From Saccharina japonica (lineage: Eukaryota > Sar > Phaeophyceae > Laminariales > Laminariaceae): a stretch of DNA of 64,000 nucleotides. The stretch's first letter is position 1. Every line of letters begins with the position of its first letter. Of this stretch, positions 24,029-37,272 are shown one piece after another. Made by a program: the position numbers and the translations under genes. A model generated the notes under the pieces. That model made no database searches, was not told the DNA's origin, and saw only the letters and a program-made list of their open reading frames with translations. The DNA is taken from NCBI GenBank assembly GCA_008828725.1, contig MEHQ01004265.1, forward strand, positions 53,755 to 117,754, in the 5' to 3' direction.

Positions 24029-24183
24029 CATCAGAATGAGCCACCCAATGAGCCTATCAGACAGCTGTGGATCTTCGTCTTGCTCGTCGACCTTTTCGCC
24101 GCACGCCCAGATGTAGATAGAGTCGGAGAGGTGACGACGCATCCAGGCAGAATTGATTCCCGCGCTGGTCTGGGTGGCATCCC
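24029..24183 (-). CDS. Membrane-protein exon 2 (unit 1)
   Basis: This is a 155-bp exon with acceptor CGAACAG and donor GTAAGG, identical in length to its unit 2 partner (59730-59884). It encodes TSAGINSAWMRRHLSDSIYI, WACGEKVDEQDED and the start of a membrane segment, SDRLIGWLILM, which continues in exon 3. It ends in phase 0 and begins with two bases of a split codon. About 6 of 51 residues differ from unit 2. Upstream, a region matching exon 1 of unit 2 (24440-24560) keeps LAALQSHEYM, but the donor is altered and a TGA follows. Confidence 0.65.
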
Positions 24184-25166
24184 CTGTTCGGGCGGAACAA
24201 CCGTCGCAAGAGTGATATTGAATTCGAATTCCGGTAACGATAAGAGTGATACACGAACGTTTTGTTAATATTCGGACAATGGTATATGATGATTTCGTGT
24301 GGTTTAAACGCTGGAGTTGAGCATCGAAGTACAAACTGCGCTGTCGGTTTATGCTGCTGAGCGTCACGGATGCCTCTTTCGGATCAAAATTCGAATACAC
24401 AAACCAGAGGGAAATTCAACAATCCCGACAGGCTGAGTTTACAGCAGCATTCAAATCGGTGCTATCAACATTAATGCTCGGCTTCGGAGCCACGCACGCG
24501 TAAGCCCAAACCATATATTCATGTGATTGGAGTGCCGCTAAGCTGGCGGGAATATATCATTATAATGAAACCTAATACAAAATTGCACGGAGCATCTCGT
24601 TCGACAACATTTTGCCCTATTGTTTGGCGACCCATATTTCAATTGTCGAGACCAAACAATACGTGTTGGTAACTCCACCCACCACAATACCGATGCACCG
24701 ATTAATCATCTGTATGAAATACCGGTTATTGACCTCTCTACATGTTCTGCATGTAAGTTTCTTTCACTAGCCAGCGTTAATAACTTTTATCCTAGCGATG
24801 TCCCGTTTCCCTACGTAGTTTGTTTGACTACGCATGAAAACCCCCAGACAAAAATCGAACTACTTGGTCCGAATTGCAGTATGTGCCGTTCAACAGGGGT
24901 TTAGCCCCCCCAACAAATGTCGTCCATGTACTGCCAACGTCTGGGAATCTCTTAGTATATGGCCGTTATCTCGATATGATAAGAGCAAATACACTGAAAG
25001 CGAAAATCGTGTATACTGAATCGTCCATTCGAAGGCTAAATTAAACGCGGCGTTGTCGCGCGACGATATCAATATACACTAGGTTTAATACGTCGGAAGC
25101 AAAATAAGTGCCTCCCCCATAGCACAGTAAGCCAATCATTAGGCGGTGGTGAATTTATACGCTCAC

Positions 25167-25345
25167 CTTGCTGCCTAGTGCCCATGCTGTAGCCGTTCAC
25201 CTCGCGAAGAAACCCTTTTGAGTGTGGTGTGTTTTTTGTAGAATCTGAGACGGTAGGCATCATGGAAGTCACAAACCACCCCATAAGGCGCGACATGATG
25301 ATATGTGATGACAATAGGATCGAGGACCGCAGAATACAAAAAACG
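25167..25345 (-). CDS. Candidate upstream exon (unit 1)
   Basis: A frame reading MSRLMGWFVTSMMP, HSKGFLREVNGYSMGTRQQ ends at a donor GTGAGC (25161-25166). Unit 2 has RRVVWFVAAMTF, HSNAFRREVDDHRMGSRQR at 61631-61795 with equal spacing but a weaker donor, GTGCGC. It includes one short hydrophobic stretch. The acceptor is uncertain, and the phase does not fit the proposed exon 1, so it may belong to another transcript. Confidence 0.4.
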
Positions 25346-27279
25346 AGCATGTAGTGATTTGCCGTTGCAAGTGTCGCATAAAATAGTATCAGTATGTTTG
25401 CTTTTCGATGATATGCAGCGTGTGACAATGTGAGACATGATGAAAAAATAACCGCAAAACATGAAGGCTTTTAAACGAACGACATTCCCAACCGATCGAC
25501 CAAAGAAATTCCTCTTACAACAAAAGGCCAAACGACCCCTGCTCATTCATCTAACAACGACAGAGCCCCGCCCCCGTCTGGCACCTCTAACGAAGGACCA
25601 ACACCGACATCCCGCTGTCCATGAACATGGCTGGTTTCCAACTCCTACGCGCATGTTTCGACACAGAGTAGAACGTGCGGTGTTGTTGGTCCCATCGTTC
25701 GCCAATATATTCGCTGTGGTCGCGATCCTAATATAAAGAACAGGATCACTCAATGCAAAAAGGGTTAACGGAACGCCAGGTATAGCGTAAATTTTATTTT
25801 GGAGTCCATATCGGATGGCTCACAGATTGAACCAAATTGCGTTGTTATGCCTTTTTCGACGAAAAGACACCAAGAGGCAGTGTTGGAAATTTGGGAGTGG
25901 TCACATTGCCTTGAACGAAACTTTCACGCTTCCGGTAATTAGTGTTCTCTAAATTATGCAACCGAGTAGGAGTTACTTCCATCTTAGTATTTATTTGAAC
26001 TGGTTGGCCGGTGGGCCCTCAGTTTGCTGATTCCAGTGGCCGCTATTTTGTGAGCTTGACGGTTTCGGATAGTTGACATGTCAGGCCACCCCTTACACGC
26101 CTTCGTCCATGTTTGATGCCTACCACATTAACAATTTTGTTTTTTTGAGAGGCTGCTCGCACGCCCCACAGTGAAATTCATGCGAACGGGTGAGCCACCG
26201 ACAGTAGTAGCCAGATATGTGTCTTTCGGGGTTTAAGTTCAAATTCAATGAACTGTGGATTGCTAACGCACCCCTTCGCACTATAGTGCCAAGGCATTGA
26301 ATTTACAGCGTGTGGAGTATACGGTACAAACTTGAGTTCGCCGATTAATCACGAATTTCACGAGATCAGCACAAAATGCCGCATCAAGTGCTATGCCCAA
26401 AGTTTTCCGGGTAAATAAGCTGTATTAAACAGAAGACATATATGGCGCGGCTAACTGGTGTCAAACCGCAGATGAAGAAAATCCTAAAATCCACTAAACT
26501 CCTGAAATAATGTAAACATACGATGCAAATCGGAACGTGTTGATCGTTCGGTACAATGTACCGGTCACTGGGTCGTCATCTATTCATTGTCGTGTCTGCG
26601 TCGGGATTATATCTTCAGGGTCGCCTGCCAAGTATGTATCCAAGTGTTAGATTGGTTCGTATGGCCTAGACATGGCCAACACCTCCAAGAAGACAATTTC
26701 GATCTTCTCTTCCCCATTTGGTTTGTGCATCGTCATGCTTCGAGCAGTACCTCTACTCCGCACATTGAGGGTCACAAACAAAAAGTAAATGATTTTTTTT
26801 CAGCGAATGAAAAACACATATCTTCATCGCCTCTTCGTTCCTCGCACAATGCCCGTGAAAAGCGAATACTCTAATCTGGTCACTTGGCGGTCAACAAGGC
26901 AACACCAAATGCCCCTCTCCTCGCATTGAATCGACAAGGTCATTACCAAGCTCGCGGGGACTAATTCAAATGCCTTAATATGATGGATAGATGCTTGGAA
27001 ACTATCATTCGTCAAATTATATTCTGTAAATCGATAACACCGACACACTGTACACCAACCAGAATAGACACCGCCACTCAGTTATTACTCTGGTTTGATA
27101 AGCTACCAACTAGAAAACCGTATGATTAGAGGTATTGTGAACGCCGCGCGAAGCTGTCGTCATCACAGACTGTCCGCATCAGCCTTTAGGTGTTTAATTG
27201 TGTCTCGCCCGACACTTTCATCGGCTTGCCAGAATAGTGTATTATTACTTTGGACCAACCCGATCACGGCTCTATTTGG
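25346..27279. other. No gene seen; collinear with 61800-63630
   Basis: This stretch aligns with the right end of unit 2 (for example 'gcctgccaagtatgtat' at 26622 and 62976, and 'atatgatggatagatgctt' at 26977 and 63321). No conserved frame is visible. Confidence 0.5.
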
Positions 27280-27597
27280 TTTTCCAATTCGTCTATTCCA
27301 TATGTTATCGGCGCCCTTCTTTCCTATGTCCCTCAAAGTCGTGACGCAGATACGGTGTCACATCGTAGGCTCCTCTCTCACCTCAGCACTACGTTACTTG
27401 CCTTACGTTGATATCGCTAGAAGGTTTCAGAACTTCCTTCGCTCGTCGACTCGCATCGAATTGTGCCTACCAACGCTATAGCAGTCCCTCTCAACGGTTG
27501 GTATAATTTGATTAAATAAATCTCCATGCGGAGATTCGAGCCCCCGACATCCCCTTCGGTCTGCTTCGCAGTTACCTGCTAGACCACTGGGTCGACC
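27280..27597 (-). mobile_element. tRNA-derived SINE at the unit 1/unit 2 junction
   Basis: On the minus strand the head reads GGTCGACCCAGTGGTCTAGC (A-box-like), with GGGGGCTCGAATC (B-box-like) at tRNA spacing. The body matches the copies at 14324 and 63951. The plus-strand text right after it, 'ggcctgtaat', marks the start of unit 2. Because the same SINE ends unit 2, it was present before the units were duplicated. Confidence 0.75.
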
Positions 27598-28302
27598 GGC
27601 CTGTAATTGAGAAGCCTTTGATACAGAGTCCGCATGGCCACCTCTTCAGCGTTGTGCAGGTGGAGACAGAAGAAACAATTTAAGCTGGTGATGTGCCCCA
27701 TGTATCAATTACAATAATATTTCAGACCACACATTGCGAACAACAGTGCCAGTGTAGAATAACACCCACACATATGTGCCACCATCAGGCCCACAAAGTT
27801 CAGCAAATAGTTCGTGCCAGCATTCTTCCAATATATTTGCACAGGCGCGAGTTCCAACCCGATCGACCTTGTCTCACTCAACCAGCACTTTCACAAAATA
27901 ACCGCCGAGCACACCTTCGTGTGCGCACGTTCCCTCCGCCCACTGTTTAGCGTGCACTACACCCTCCAAACTTAGTATCATCATACGATGCTTTGTTCGC
28001 CTTTAGAATAGACTGTTCTCCTAAGGTAATGCAGTTGCTGGGTACTAACATTCGTCGTTTCAGGTCCAAACGAGGAAGAACGGTGGCAACCGTCGTGCCA
28101 AGCTAAACACTACATGCTGTTGAGACGGCAGGACGAATGCAACGATGGGCATCGTCAAAATACTCGCATTTGGTAACTTGCTTGTGTTGAAGACAATAAG
28201 ACGCCTGGATTCTCTCCGGGTCCTCATAATCCCAACGCTCGGCTGGGCGTTACGTGGATACATAAACCAGAACGTACGGCGTCATACTGCTGTTGCCATT
28301 AT

Positions 28303-28740
28303 AACAGCCGATTTTCCTAATTGAGAATTGCCTTTCCGACGATAATGAAAATCTGTTTTAGTACTTCGTTATTGTTTTAGAGTTGTATTTCGCTCACGAT
28401 CAAAATTTGACCTAGAAAATATGTTCCTCGATGGTAGGTATCGATCCACTAAAATAAATTGAAATCGGCCTCCACTCGAAACATCAAGGATTCAAGGGAA
28501 TTTGCATTTATGAGCGAGGTCCCTCGCCCATAAATACAGCTTTTCTGGGATCCTCGATATCTTGAGACTGCCGATGCCGATTTCGTTTTTTTTTGTTTTC
28601 ATCGACGGGTGTCACAACTGACAATAGTTTAGAGTGAAAACAATGGCTGTAAGGGGAGTAGATCTCTTACTATTCAAAAAATATATTTTTATTTTCATTC
28701 TCATCGGAAAGGCAATTCTCACTTGGGAAAATCGGCTGTT
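28303..28740. mobile_element. 438-bp inverted-repeat element flanked by TTAT
   Basis: The ends are inverted repeats of about 50 bp starting AACAGCCGATTTTCC and containing GAGAATTGCCTTTCCGA. The direct repeat TTAT (28299-28302, 28741-28744) flanks it. Unit 1 has the uninterrupted site CCATTGTCTTGGTACGGCTG at about 698, against CCATTAT...TTATCTTGATGCGGCTG here. There is no coding capacity. The superfamily is uncertain; a 3-bp TTA duplication with one end mismatch (Harbinger-like) is an alternative reading. Confidence 0.7.
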
Positions 28741-28744
28741 TTAT

Positions 28745-30980
28745 CTTGATGCGGCTGTGTCTGCCACATAAATATGCTATGACTACCAATCACATTCAAC
28801 TACCAGTAATAACGGTCGTGGCACGTTATGAAGTACTGCTCACGGCTACGATAGTGGCGAGTGTCTAGGAAAGGATATCTGCGTGAAAGACTCTTGGTAC
28901 ATCTTTCTGTGGCGACAGACCACACCGACGTAGGTGAGAGGGTAGACTTTTCATCGACGGGTGCTAAACGAGGGGGAACACCGTTCGTTTACAAACGTCT
29001 GACCTCAAAATATCAATTTCTGGAATATCGATATTCTCGTATGTGCTTTCGGTAGTTTTGATAAGGTGCCTACTGTACGTCTGGGACTGTCAATCAGTTA
29101 CCCTTTGCTTGTTATACACTTGACGGCTTGGGTGAGGCTTCTTCGAGGCCTTTCGGGTGACGAGGTTCAGACAAATATTCGGTGCGCCCCTACTTATTGT
29201 GGCATATAGGTCTTCAAAACAATGGGCGTCCCGGCCGTCGGGGCAGGAGGAAGGTTGCCAACCGGACACCATTTGCCTCACCTCGAACATGCTGCTATTC
29301 TAAAGCAATGGTCGTATTTAGAAGCTGTAGGCGTCCGGTTGTTGTCAATCATCAACATATTTGCTGCTGAGAGTTCGATATATATATGTGTCTACGCCGT
29401 ATCGATATTACTGCTATCAATTCAATAGCACGTTGATTTCGTGTAGACCGTAGGATAGTATACTGCACTCGCAGTATCCGCGGCGCTTTTAACCGGTAGT
29501 TGTTAACAGAGGGATACTTATAAAAAGGCGTCTACCCTTGTTCATAAACAGAATGTCATGAAACATGCGAATTGCACGCTCGTGTTATGTATATATATTC
29601 GCTACACAGGAGGAGCGTATTGACCCTGTAATTGTGTTTGCGTTTACTCATTACGACTATCATTCACACTAGTTTCCTTAGCATGGCGGGAGGCAGCGCA
29701 GTGTGAATGTCATCGTATGCAAAATATCGTTCCATCAAAAGTTATGTAGACCATGTGCGGCAACGCAGGGTTGACGTAATACTACACAGAGTGTCCTACC
29801 GACCCAATGAAGGTTGGACGTCGGTCTAGCGGCTTACCGATCGAAGTGTCCGGCGACCTTCCGACAACCAGCCTGGGACTCCCCGTGACAGAGTTCTGGG
29901 ACAAGTGACGGCAACCAGCAACAGGATGTAGATGTGGATATACTCCGCGCTTGTCCGGGTACGAGAGTTCGTGCCCACCGCCGTCGTGGAAGCCCGAGAG
30001 TAGTTACGTTGTCTTGTAGTATTCGCCCATGAATGCGTGGACTACATTTGTGGAAGGAGTATCGATGATGTGGTGCCGTTGTGTGATGTCACATATCGTA
30101 ACCAAACTGATTATAATCCAAGGAATAGTCTGGCCAATTTCCAAGATTTGTATTACTTGTGTAATAAAACTCCTAGGCTTTCATAAATATCTCCGCCGCC
30201 AACGTATGAATGGAGATCGCATAACGCACAATCCTGTCTACCTACGACAGCCTCATGATAATCCAAGGAAAAGTCAGGCCAATTCCAGATTAACTCATAC
30301 CTATTATATAAAATATCCGAGGGTTTCCTAAATGTCTCCGCCGACGACGAAGGAATGAAGGTAATCCGGCAGACCATTTCACACCAGCCGAACACATCAA
30401 ACGAAGTAGCAAAAACCTTTTTAACCCTACGGGTACGTATCACTCAGTTGTATGCATAGCTTAATATTGGCAGGCACCGAGCTTTTTTATACGATTGCCA
30501 TAACGCACAATCCTGTCGTCCTACAACAGTAGCGTAATGTGCGGCTTATCCCACTATGTTGGCTTATCCCACTATGTTGAATAGCTGAAATTTCACCCGG
30601 AGGCTGCAATATATAAATCAAAACGTGGCTGGGTTGGGCTTTAGGTTGAAGTACAGAACATGTTCGCATCTTTTTCCAGTGACTACAGCCGTTGGCGTCA
30701 CCGCTGTCATTGCCCTTGACCGTTGCCTCCCCCACTCAGCTTACATTACAATGCACGGGGGTGGTTCTAGGGGTCGATGGTGAACAGTACACCGACATCC
30801 AAAGTTGATGCTTCTAGGTTGCTGGTCTGAGGGAACTCTGCACCGCCGATTCACCAGTGCATTTCATGTGTATATCACCCGTGCGAGCCTCTTTTGTGCG
30901 TTTTATATGTATATCGGGTCAAAGTGGACGGCGACTACTTATAGGACCGGCCCGAAGCGACTGCAAACAATGTCAGGCTG
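28745..30980. other. No gene seen; collinear with 740-1660
   Basis: This stretch aligns with unit 1 up to about 30150. A local duplication follows: the phrase around 'ataatccaaggaa.agtc.ggccaatt.cca' to 'tctccgccg' occurs at 30112-30215 and again at 30255-30350, and GCACAATCCTGTC occurs at 30229 and 30508. A GGCTTATCCCACTATGTT phrase is repeated back to back at 30542-30578. Confidence 0.45.
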
Positions 30981-30982
30981 TA

Positions 30983-31307
<325 letters not shown>

Positions 31308-31309
31308 GT

Positions 31310-31930
31310 GGTCGTGCGGCATTGGATTATTTGATAAAAACATGTTGTTGTTCCAGAGTAACAAAGGCAAAATAATACTCGCACGAATCGTACGTATATA
31401 GAAATTAATCTTGAAATTAATACCGCCATGACGAGTAAGATCAGCAGGACCGATCCGTCATTAACGATTGCCGTGTCAGCTCGTAGCTCTTCTAAGTGCT
31501 GCGCTTGCGCTGTGGTGCTGGCGGCTACCGTGGTTGTCGTTGTTGTTGGCGGTGGGGGTGGCGGCAGCGTTGCGGTGGTGATGCTGGTGGCCAGTGTTTC
31601 TCGCTCAGACGCGATCGAGGAATACGTATCCATGGCGCGCTGCCGGCCACGGCGATACTACTCGTGCGTTGCCGAGCTGTGCGTGGTCTCGTGTGTAGGT
31701 GCCAGCGGGTGGCTGGTGGGCTGGTGTGTGTTGCCACTGAAAATCAGAAGAAGTAAAAACTAAATGCACCCAAAGTTTAATACGAAGAATTTTCGTATTT
31801 TCGCCTATAGTAAATTCGTATGACTTCAATTGAACGTACATACCAGTCTGCTCTGAATACCTATTTTTACAACATGAATTTCCAATGTGACACACCAAAT
31901 GTCGTAAATCCCTACTCGATCGGCGGTATT
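31310..31930. other. Segment after the microsatellite, no supported gene
   Basis: This stretch is relatively GC-rich (31490-31760), with open frames on both strands (31428-31763 plus, 31605-31946 minus). It has no counterpart in unit 1 and no recognisable domain. I leave it unassigned. Confidence 0.3.
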
Positions 31931-32275
31931 TGACGGGAAGAGACAACGGGCAGGGGTCAATGTTGGACGTGAGAGGGCTATTTTTGTCGGCGTTACGGGA
32001 CGGTAACTACAACGGTGCAGGTTAAGATGACGGGGCGAGACAGTATTTCGACGGGACGGGACGACAGTTTTCAACAGGAGTGACTTTCGTGACGGGACGG
32101 GACGATAAAATACATAGGGTCAGCGTTTGCGGACGGGACGGGACGGCAAGTGACAATTATTAGAAATTTGTTTATCGGGGCGGGACGGGACGGGACGGGA
32201 CGACGCGACCAGTTTGATGACGGTTTTACCATCCCGTCCGGCCGTTGCGGTCGTGCCTGTCCCGTCACAATGCGG
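31930..32275. repeat. GGGACGGGAC-type minisatellite cluster
   Basis: Short runs of GGGAC/GGGACGG (for example at 31972, 32057, 32094, 32130 and 32178-32200) are separated by unique spacers of 20-50 bp. The reverse form CCCGTC appears at the right edge. It is absent from the corresponding part of unit 1. Confidence 0.6.
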
Positions 32276-32279
32276 TGAT

Positions 32280-35200
32280 AAGCATTCGAATTTAAAGCCG
32301 GGTAGATTGTATACCTTCTACAGACGCGGTATCATATGTAGCGGTCCTAAGGGTTAGATGTGTTTTTCTCACCGCAATGACGGAAGAACCACGTCTATAT
32401 TGGATCACGGAGATTATATAGTAAGTGTGTGATATTGAGGTAGAGGATGAGGTGAGAGTTTGGCCGAGAGTGTATTTTCAAAACTGGAGCGTGCGTTCTG
32501 CCAATCTACAATATGGTCCAATTAAGTTCAATCTGTTTTCGTGCCCCCACCAAGGCGTGTGGCAGCAAGTGAAGCTACGATGACCGACAGCTCTTTCTAT
32601 GTAACGAGTAGAAGTTTACCCGAACACTTTCGAATATGAAATACAAAGGATACTGTCGGGAGGCCTGCGAGACAGGGTAAGACACGTCCAGCTAACAGGG
32701 TAGGGGTACTGTAGTAGTTATATGCGTGGGGGGTTCGGTTGTAACATCCGCGAGATTGGTCCCACGGGTGGTCGCGTTGCTGGGACATAAACCCTGTAAT
32801 TTATCCATGGACAATATTTTTGTTTAATACTTCGTAGGTATATATTATGTTCGCGTAAGCCGAAATCCACCTACGAACATTGACAGCGATGATGGCGTGT
32901 GGCGTCTGCCAAAGTTAAAGCACATTGGTCGCGATATATTTAATTATACTGATTAACGCATAACCTACTTGGGTACACAACGGGCCTATGTTGAGGAATT
33001 ATGGTATTGGTGGGTTTGGCTTTGCTCGATCTAGGGTGTCGGGCACAACAAACATATCATGCCCCAATCAACATTTAACATATCACCCGGCAATGCGTCG
33101 GATTCGTCGCAAATCAACAGCTGTAGATATAGGAATATTCATGTCGAAACTTAAGGGATTGCTGGCGATCTGACAAGCCCTACATTGTCGTCGAGGTGCG
33201 CGTTCAGGCAGCTGGTTGGAGAACCGAAGGTGTAGGCGTTCCTGTATCGTCCCTGTGTTTTGCCGCATGGATTGGCAACATGCAATAACATACACTTGTT
33301 TTTTATGAGGCAGACCTTCTGTTGCGTGTGAAACAGGGTACATATTTCCATATAGTGTTTATTTCATTCGTAAATTTCACATGACAAGTTCGCTGAGATT
33401 TAATATTTACCTTATTAGGAGGAAATCAAATTCCAAGTATCAGGCACGAGGTATGCAAGTAGTAAACACACACTACGCTGAAACAATCCGTACCAACACC
33501 GGTGCATCAGGGTGTTGTGCGGGGTGAAGCACGGTCCATTAATGTTACGGACGTATTTCCATATGGTATTCCCCCTGTACACCCCACTCAAACAAATGAG
33601 ATTGCACGCATGATATGAACACGACCACGAAACCTATTGTATGCGTTGTACTAGCTGCAGCTGCTTGCTGTTGTGCATGCATGCGAAATGTAACTGAGCC
33701 GGGGCTGGGCCGCCGAGATTGAAGCGGTGCGTCCGTACCCGCTTGATCTAATCCACGCTATACTCGTTGCCTTACCTCCGTATGCTGGGAGTACGTTGGT
33801 TGGTCGCCGTTGTGGGCCATATAACGCGTCTATGACTAGTCACCGCGGAATGTCGTACGAGGCCTCCCGTAGTTACACGAATAACGAAACTTACCAAACG
33901 GCGGCATCAGTGACCACGCAAGGCCAATCATGGGACTAACACTCTCGATTCGGGCAGCGGGCTTGTCCTTATGTGTTGAGCCGTAGCCCATATACGCACC
34001 CCTAGCCTGCCAGTCCGGGGTGGTACGAGTAGACTCCGTGTTCTTCATGGCCTCAGGCGTTGTTCCATATAATAGATGGAAACAAGATTCGACGACGCCA
34101 AACATTCTATACACGTCGTCGAGGCCGGTATGTCGACGTGTTTACAACAGACGCCTTGGTTTCCATGAAGCTGCAGTCTGCTGGATGATCGGCGCCGGGT
34201 CATCAACGCCAGCCCGAGTCCAAGGGGTTTTCTCCGAAACTGTTGGATCCACTCGATTAGATGTTTTGGGTGGCAACTTAAACCTCCGTGGCATTAGAGC
34301 TCATTTCGAAAAACTCGTTTGCTATTCCTCAACGCGATACGAGCGTCACGCAGACTACCAAAAATAACCTGAGTCGTCATGACAGTTGTTCGGGTGGGTT
34401 TGTTTTCTTAGCTGTGGCCTGTACCTCGTGGTCGGCAAAACGAGTTATTTCCATTCTCCAATATGCCGGGTATAAGTTTACCTGTGTTTGTGTTAATCAG
34501 TCCCGAGTGGAAGAAGATTTATCTATTAAATTGGCCTACATTTGCCGCCGCACAAAAATCTGATGGAAATCAGAAAATATCGTGTACTCTGGACTTCATG
34601 TCGGGATTGATGCAATGCTTCTATGGCGAAAGATGCCGTCAATCTGCGCCATTTCAGTGCGTTACAACATAAACATATTGTGTTCCCTAGAGCAATGCCA
34701 CGGTAGGAGTTGTGGCTGGCTTTCTGAGCTCCCCGCTTGCGGAGGACAATACGTACCCCGAATCGTGCCACCCACCCTGTATTTCCATGCGCTACACGTA
34801 GCCCTAAACATATATACTGGTAAAAGTACAATAACGCCCGCTACTGTAGTTGAACACATGATGAGCTCAACCGACCAGACAATCTTGATCTCACAAGGTC
34901 AACCCCTACCGCCAGAAGAGTTTCCGAAGGAAACGAAATCAGCCTGCCCAGGTTATGTTGGGTCCGTTCTGCCACACTATCGCACCGCGTGACGCAGGGT
35001 GGAAAAAACTGTTCGTGAATTATCCCCTTAACGTGTGGGCAATACACGAGAGCACGAGGCACATGAGCACTTCCCCCCTTCGTGCTTTCATAAAAAGCAT
35101 CGCCACGCGTGCTGACTTGAAAGCGGCAACACTCGCCAGGCCCGACATAGCACAAGGAAATCTACGTACAGTTTTGAAACCTTTGTCGGTCGTAGATAGG

Positions 35201-35375
35201 AGACATACAATGCACTCCCCGCCGAACTGGAACGACGACCTTCATGTTTGGCACTGCGTTTGAGAATACTACTCGCAACATGGGCGCGGGTCGCACATTG
35301 TGGCTTCTTTCCCCTCTTGGGTTGCAGCATGTTTTCAAGACTAGACCTATTTTCCCCGATCCCCGCTCTTTTTAT
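32280..35375. other. Unit 2 left-middle, no complete gene
   Basis: This stretch is collinear with 2500-3290 and then 5820-8125 of unit 1. It contains an 'AYTxGxP' island (acceptor 33242-33244, exon from 33241 downward) and the preserved island at 35080-35255. No other conserved frame is visible. Confidence 0.45.
33083..33241 (-). pseudogene. 'AYTxGxP' exon-like island, unit 2 first copy
   Basis: On the minus strand the acceptor GATACAG is followed by a frame reading NAYTFGSPTSCLNAHLDDNV, GLVRSPAIP and then a stop (TAA). The unit 1 partner is at 5888-6014. Borders downstream are undefined, so an intact exon cannot be claimed. Confidence 0.4.
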
Positions 35376-36039
35376 AAATCTCTTTAGGGTTTAGTTTCTG
35401 TTTCGACTCTGAAATGCCGCTATCTTTTTTTGACCGCAGTTTTTTTACCGTGATTATGTTACCGTGATTGTTTTACCGTGATTTTTTTACCGTGGTAATC
35501 TGTCGCCGTTTGTTTGTCCGCTTTTCGCCGCCGGGCGAACATCCGGCCTCAAGCAAGCCGTGACAAGCGGCGGTCGCGCGCTCGCGGCGATGCCTTCGCG
35601 CATGTCACCGCCTGCTCCCTGGGAAGTCTCGTAGGTTTGTTCGGTAAGCTCGGCAAAAAATCCCGCTCCCCACCCAAAATGCTGTATTCACTCGACGAGA
35701 ATTTCCGAAGCAAAAGTGTTTATTGTTCGTTTCACGCTTGATTAGTACATGATTATTACGAATAATCATCACCCAACCTTGATTATTCGACATTATAATA
35801 TTTTTTCGGAATGTTGATTATAATCATGTGTGGTTTTTCTGTACTGCTGTTTTCGTCGTATGCACATCTCTGCTTGTTGTGCACGGCGAGCCAGAGCCGA
35901 TGTACGTTTTGTTTCGGCTTGCGCCACAGTGAAGGGCACGATCAAACGAATACGACGCGCCGTTTGCACACAGCTGCTGCTGTTGCTGTAAAAAATCACG
36001 CTGCGACTGTACGAATATAATGGCCCACAGAGCACATTG

Positions 36040-36475
36040 TACAACACGCTATACATACACAAATCGACAACCCGACTCTCCAAACGGGAGCTGGCCGCCG
36101 CCGCTGCCACGACGCCACTGCCTCCACTGCTGCTGGTGCTGGTGGCGGTGCGTGCTGCTTCGGCACAGCAGCAGCGGGAGGAGCAGCTATACAGGGGAGG
36201 CCAAAACATGTATGTGTACATGTGTAGGTATACGAGTAGCACTTTGCCCTTATTTGCTTTTTTCTTTTTGTGGCCTCGCCTCTCTGCATCTGGTCCTGCT
36301 GCGACTACGACAACTGTGACGACAATTTGGCTGTGCAGCCGCCGCCTCCGCCGCCACCACCACCGCCGCCGCTGTGACGCCGCGCCGCGGCTGCCGGCGC
36401 CGCTGCTACTACTCCACTGTGCTGCCGCTGTGCTGCTGCTGTGCCGATTCTGCTGTGCTGCTGCTGCGCGGCTGT
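36040..36475. repeat. CTG/CCG/CAG-rich triplet tract
   Basis: This is a dense but imperfect series of GCTGCTG, GCCGCC and CAGCAG triplets. Several frames on both strands are open because stop codons are rare in such DNA. There is no conserved partner in unit 1. Confidence 0.6.
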
Positions 36476-36640
36476 TCTAGTCACATACCAGTTATAATAC
36501 CTGGTATTATACCAGGTTTTATACCTCTGGTAAGGATTTATGAATACCTGGTACAACGAAGGAATCTTCCCTTGGATTGTGTACTACGACTACTGTATTA
36601 GTGTTAATAAACACTTTACCCATGAATGACGTTAAAATAA

Positions 36641-37272
36641 GGGCAGCGGCCAAAAAAAGGTATACCTGGTCCATTTGCGGCCAAAAACAGATACATACTT
36701 AAAATCAAGTCAAAAACGCACTCCACGTGCCCTGCCATTGGTCCAAACCTCGTTGTACCTGTTTTTGCCTCTTTAACACCCAGGTATACCTGATTTTGTC
36801 TACTCTGCTTGACTTTCACCTTTTTTTTTGTCGTTTTTAAGCCAATCAGAGGCCCTTCATAGTTCCACCCTATGCCCCCTATACAAATGCCGACGTACGC
36901 GGAGACCCCCTCCTCCCTTCGCACCTCGCACCACACGCCACTCGAGCGACACACATATCTGCCTGCAAACCTCCGCCCAACTAAGACGAGATAGACGGCT
37001 CCCCTTCGGGATTGTGGTTGACTTGGAATACCAGGGGTGTCGCAAGCTTAGAAGGGAGAATACGGCAGCAGGCGTTTGTTCCTCGTCCTATTAATAGCAG
37101 CTACTCGTATACGTAGCCACTGGGCGAGCACGAAGAACATGAAAACACGAAAAAACTCTACTTCGCGTTGCAAGGAACGGCAGGTTCGTGGGGTGCGTTT
37201 TAAACTTGATTTTAGTATGTACCTGTTTTTGGCCCCGAATGGACCAGGTGTTCCTGTTTTTGGCCGCTGCCC
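36641..37272. mobile_element. Inverted-repeat transposon with perfect 9-bp target duplication (Mutator-like MITE)
   Basis: The perfect direct repeat TTAAAATAA (36632-36640, 37273-37281) flanks ends that are inverted repeats of about 90 bp. Each starts GGGCAGCGGCCAAAAA, then carries CCTGGTCCATT and GGCCAAAAACAG and the phrase ACATACT before AAAATCAAGT. The 632-bp body has no transposase. A 9-bp duplication with ends starting GGG fits Mutator-like elements. It is nested in the 35375-37830 insert. Confidence 0.85.

Larger units (their letters stand above)
1..27597 (+). repeat. Tandem segmental unit 1 (diverged)
   Basis: This is the first of two large head-to-tail units. Its left end starts a few bases inside the junction text 'actggcctgtaat', which recurs after the SINEs at 27601 and 63953, so a SINE probably lies just outside the window. 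Landmarks occur in the same order in unit 2, for example 'gtgacggcaa.cagcaacaggatg' at 1377 and 29905, and 'cgtcggattcgtcgcaaat'-like text at 5870 and 33100. Divergence is substantial (very roughly 70-80% where alignable by eye), with many indels. Unit 1 alone carries the 3290-5820, 8125-14930, 18053-18390 and 18967-19581 segments. Confidence 0.85.
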
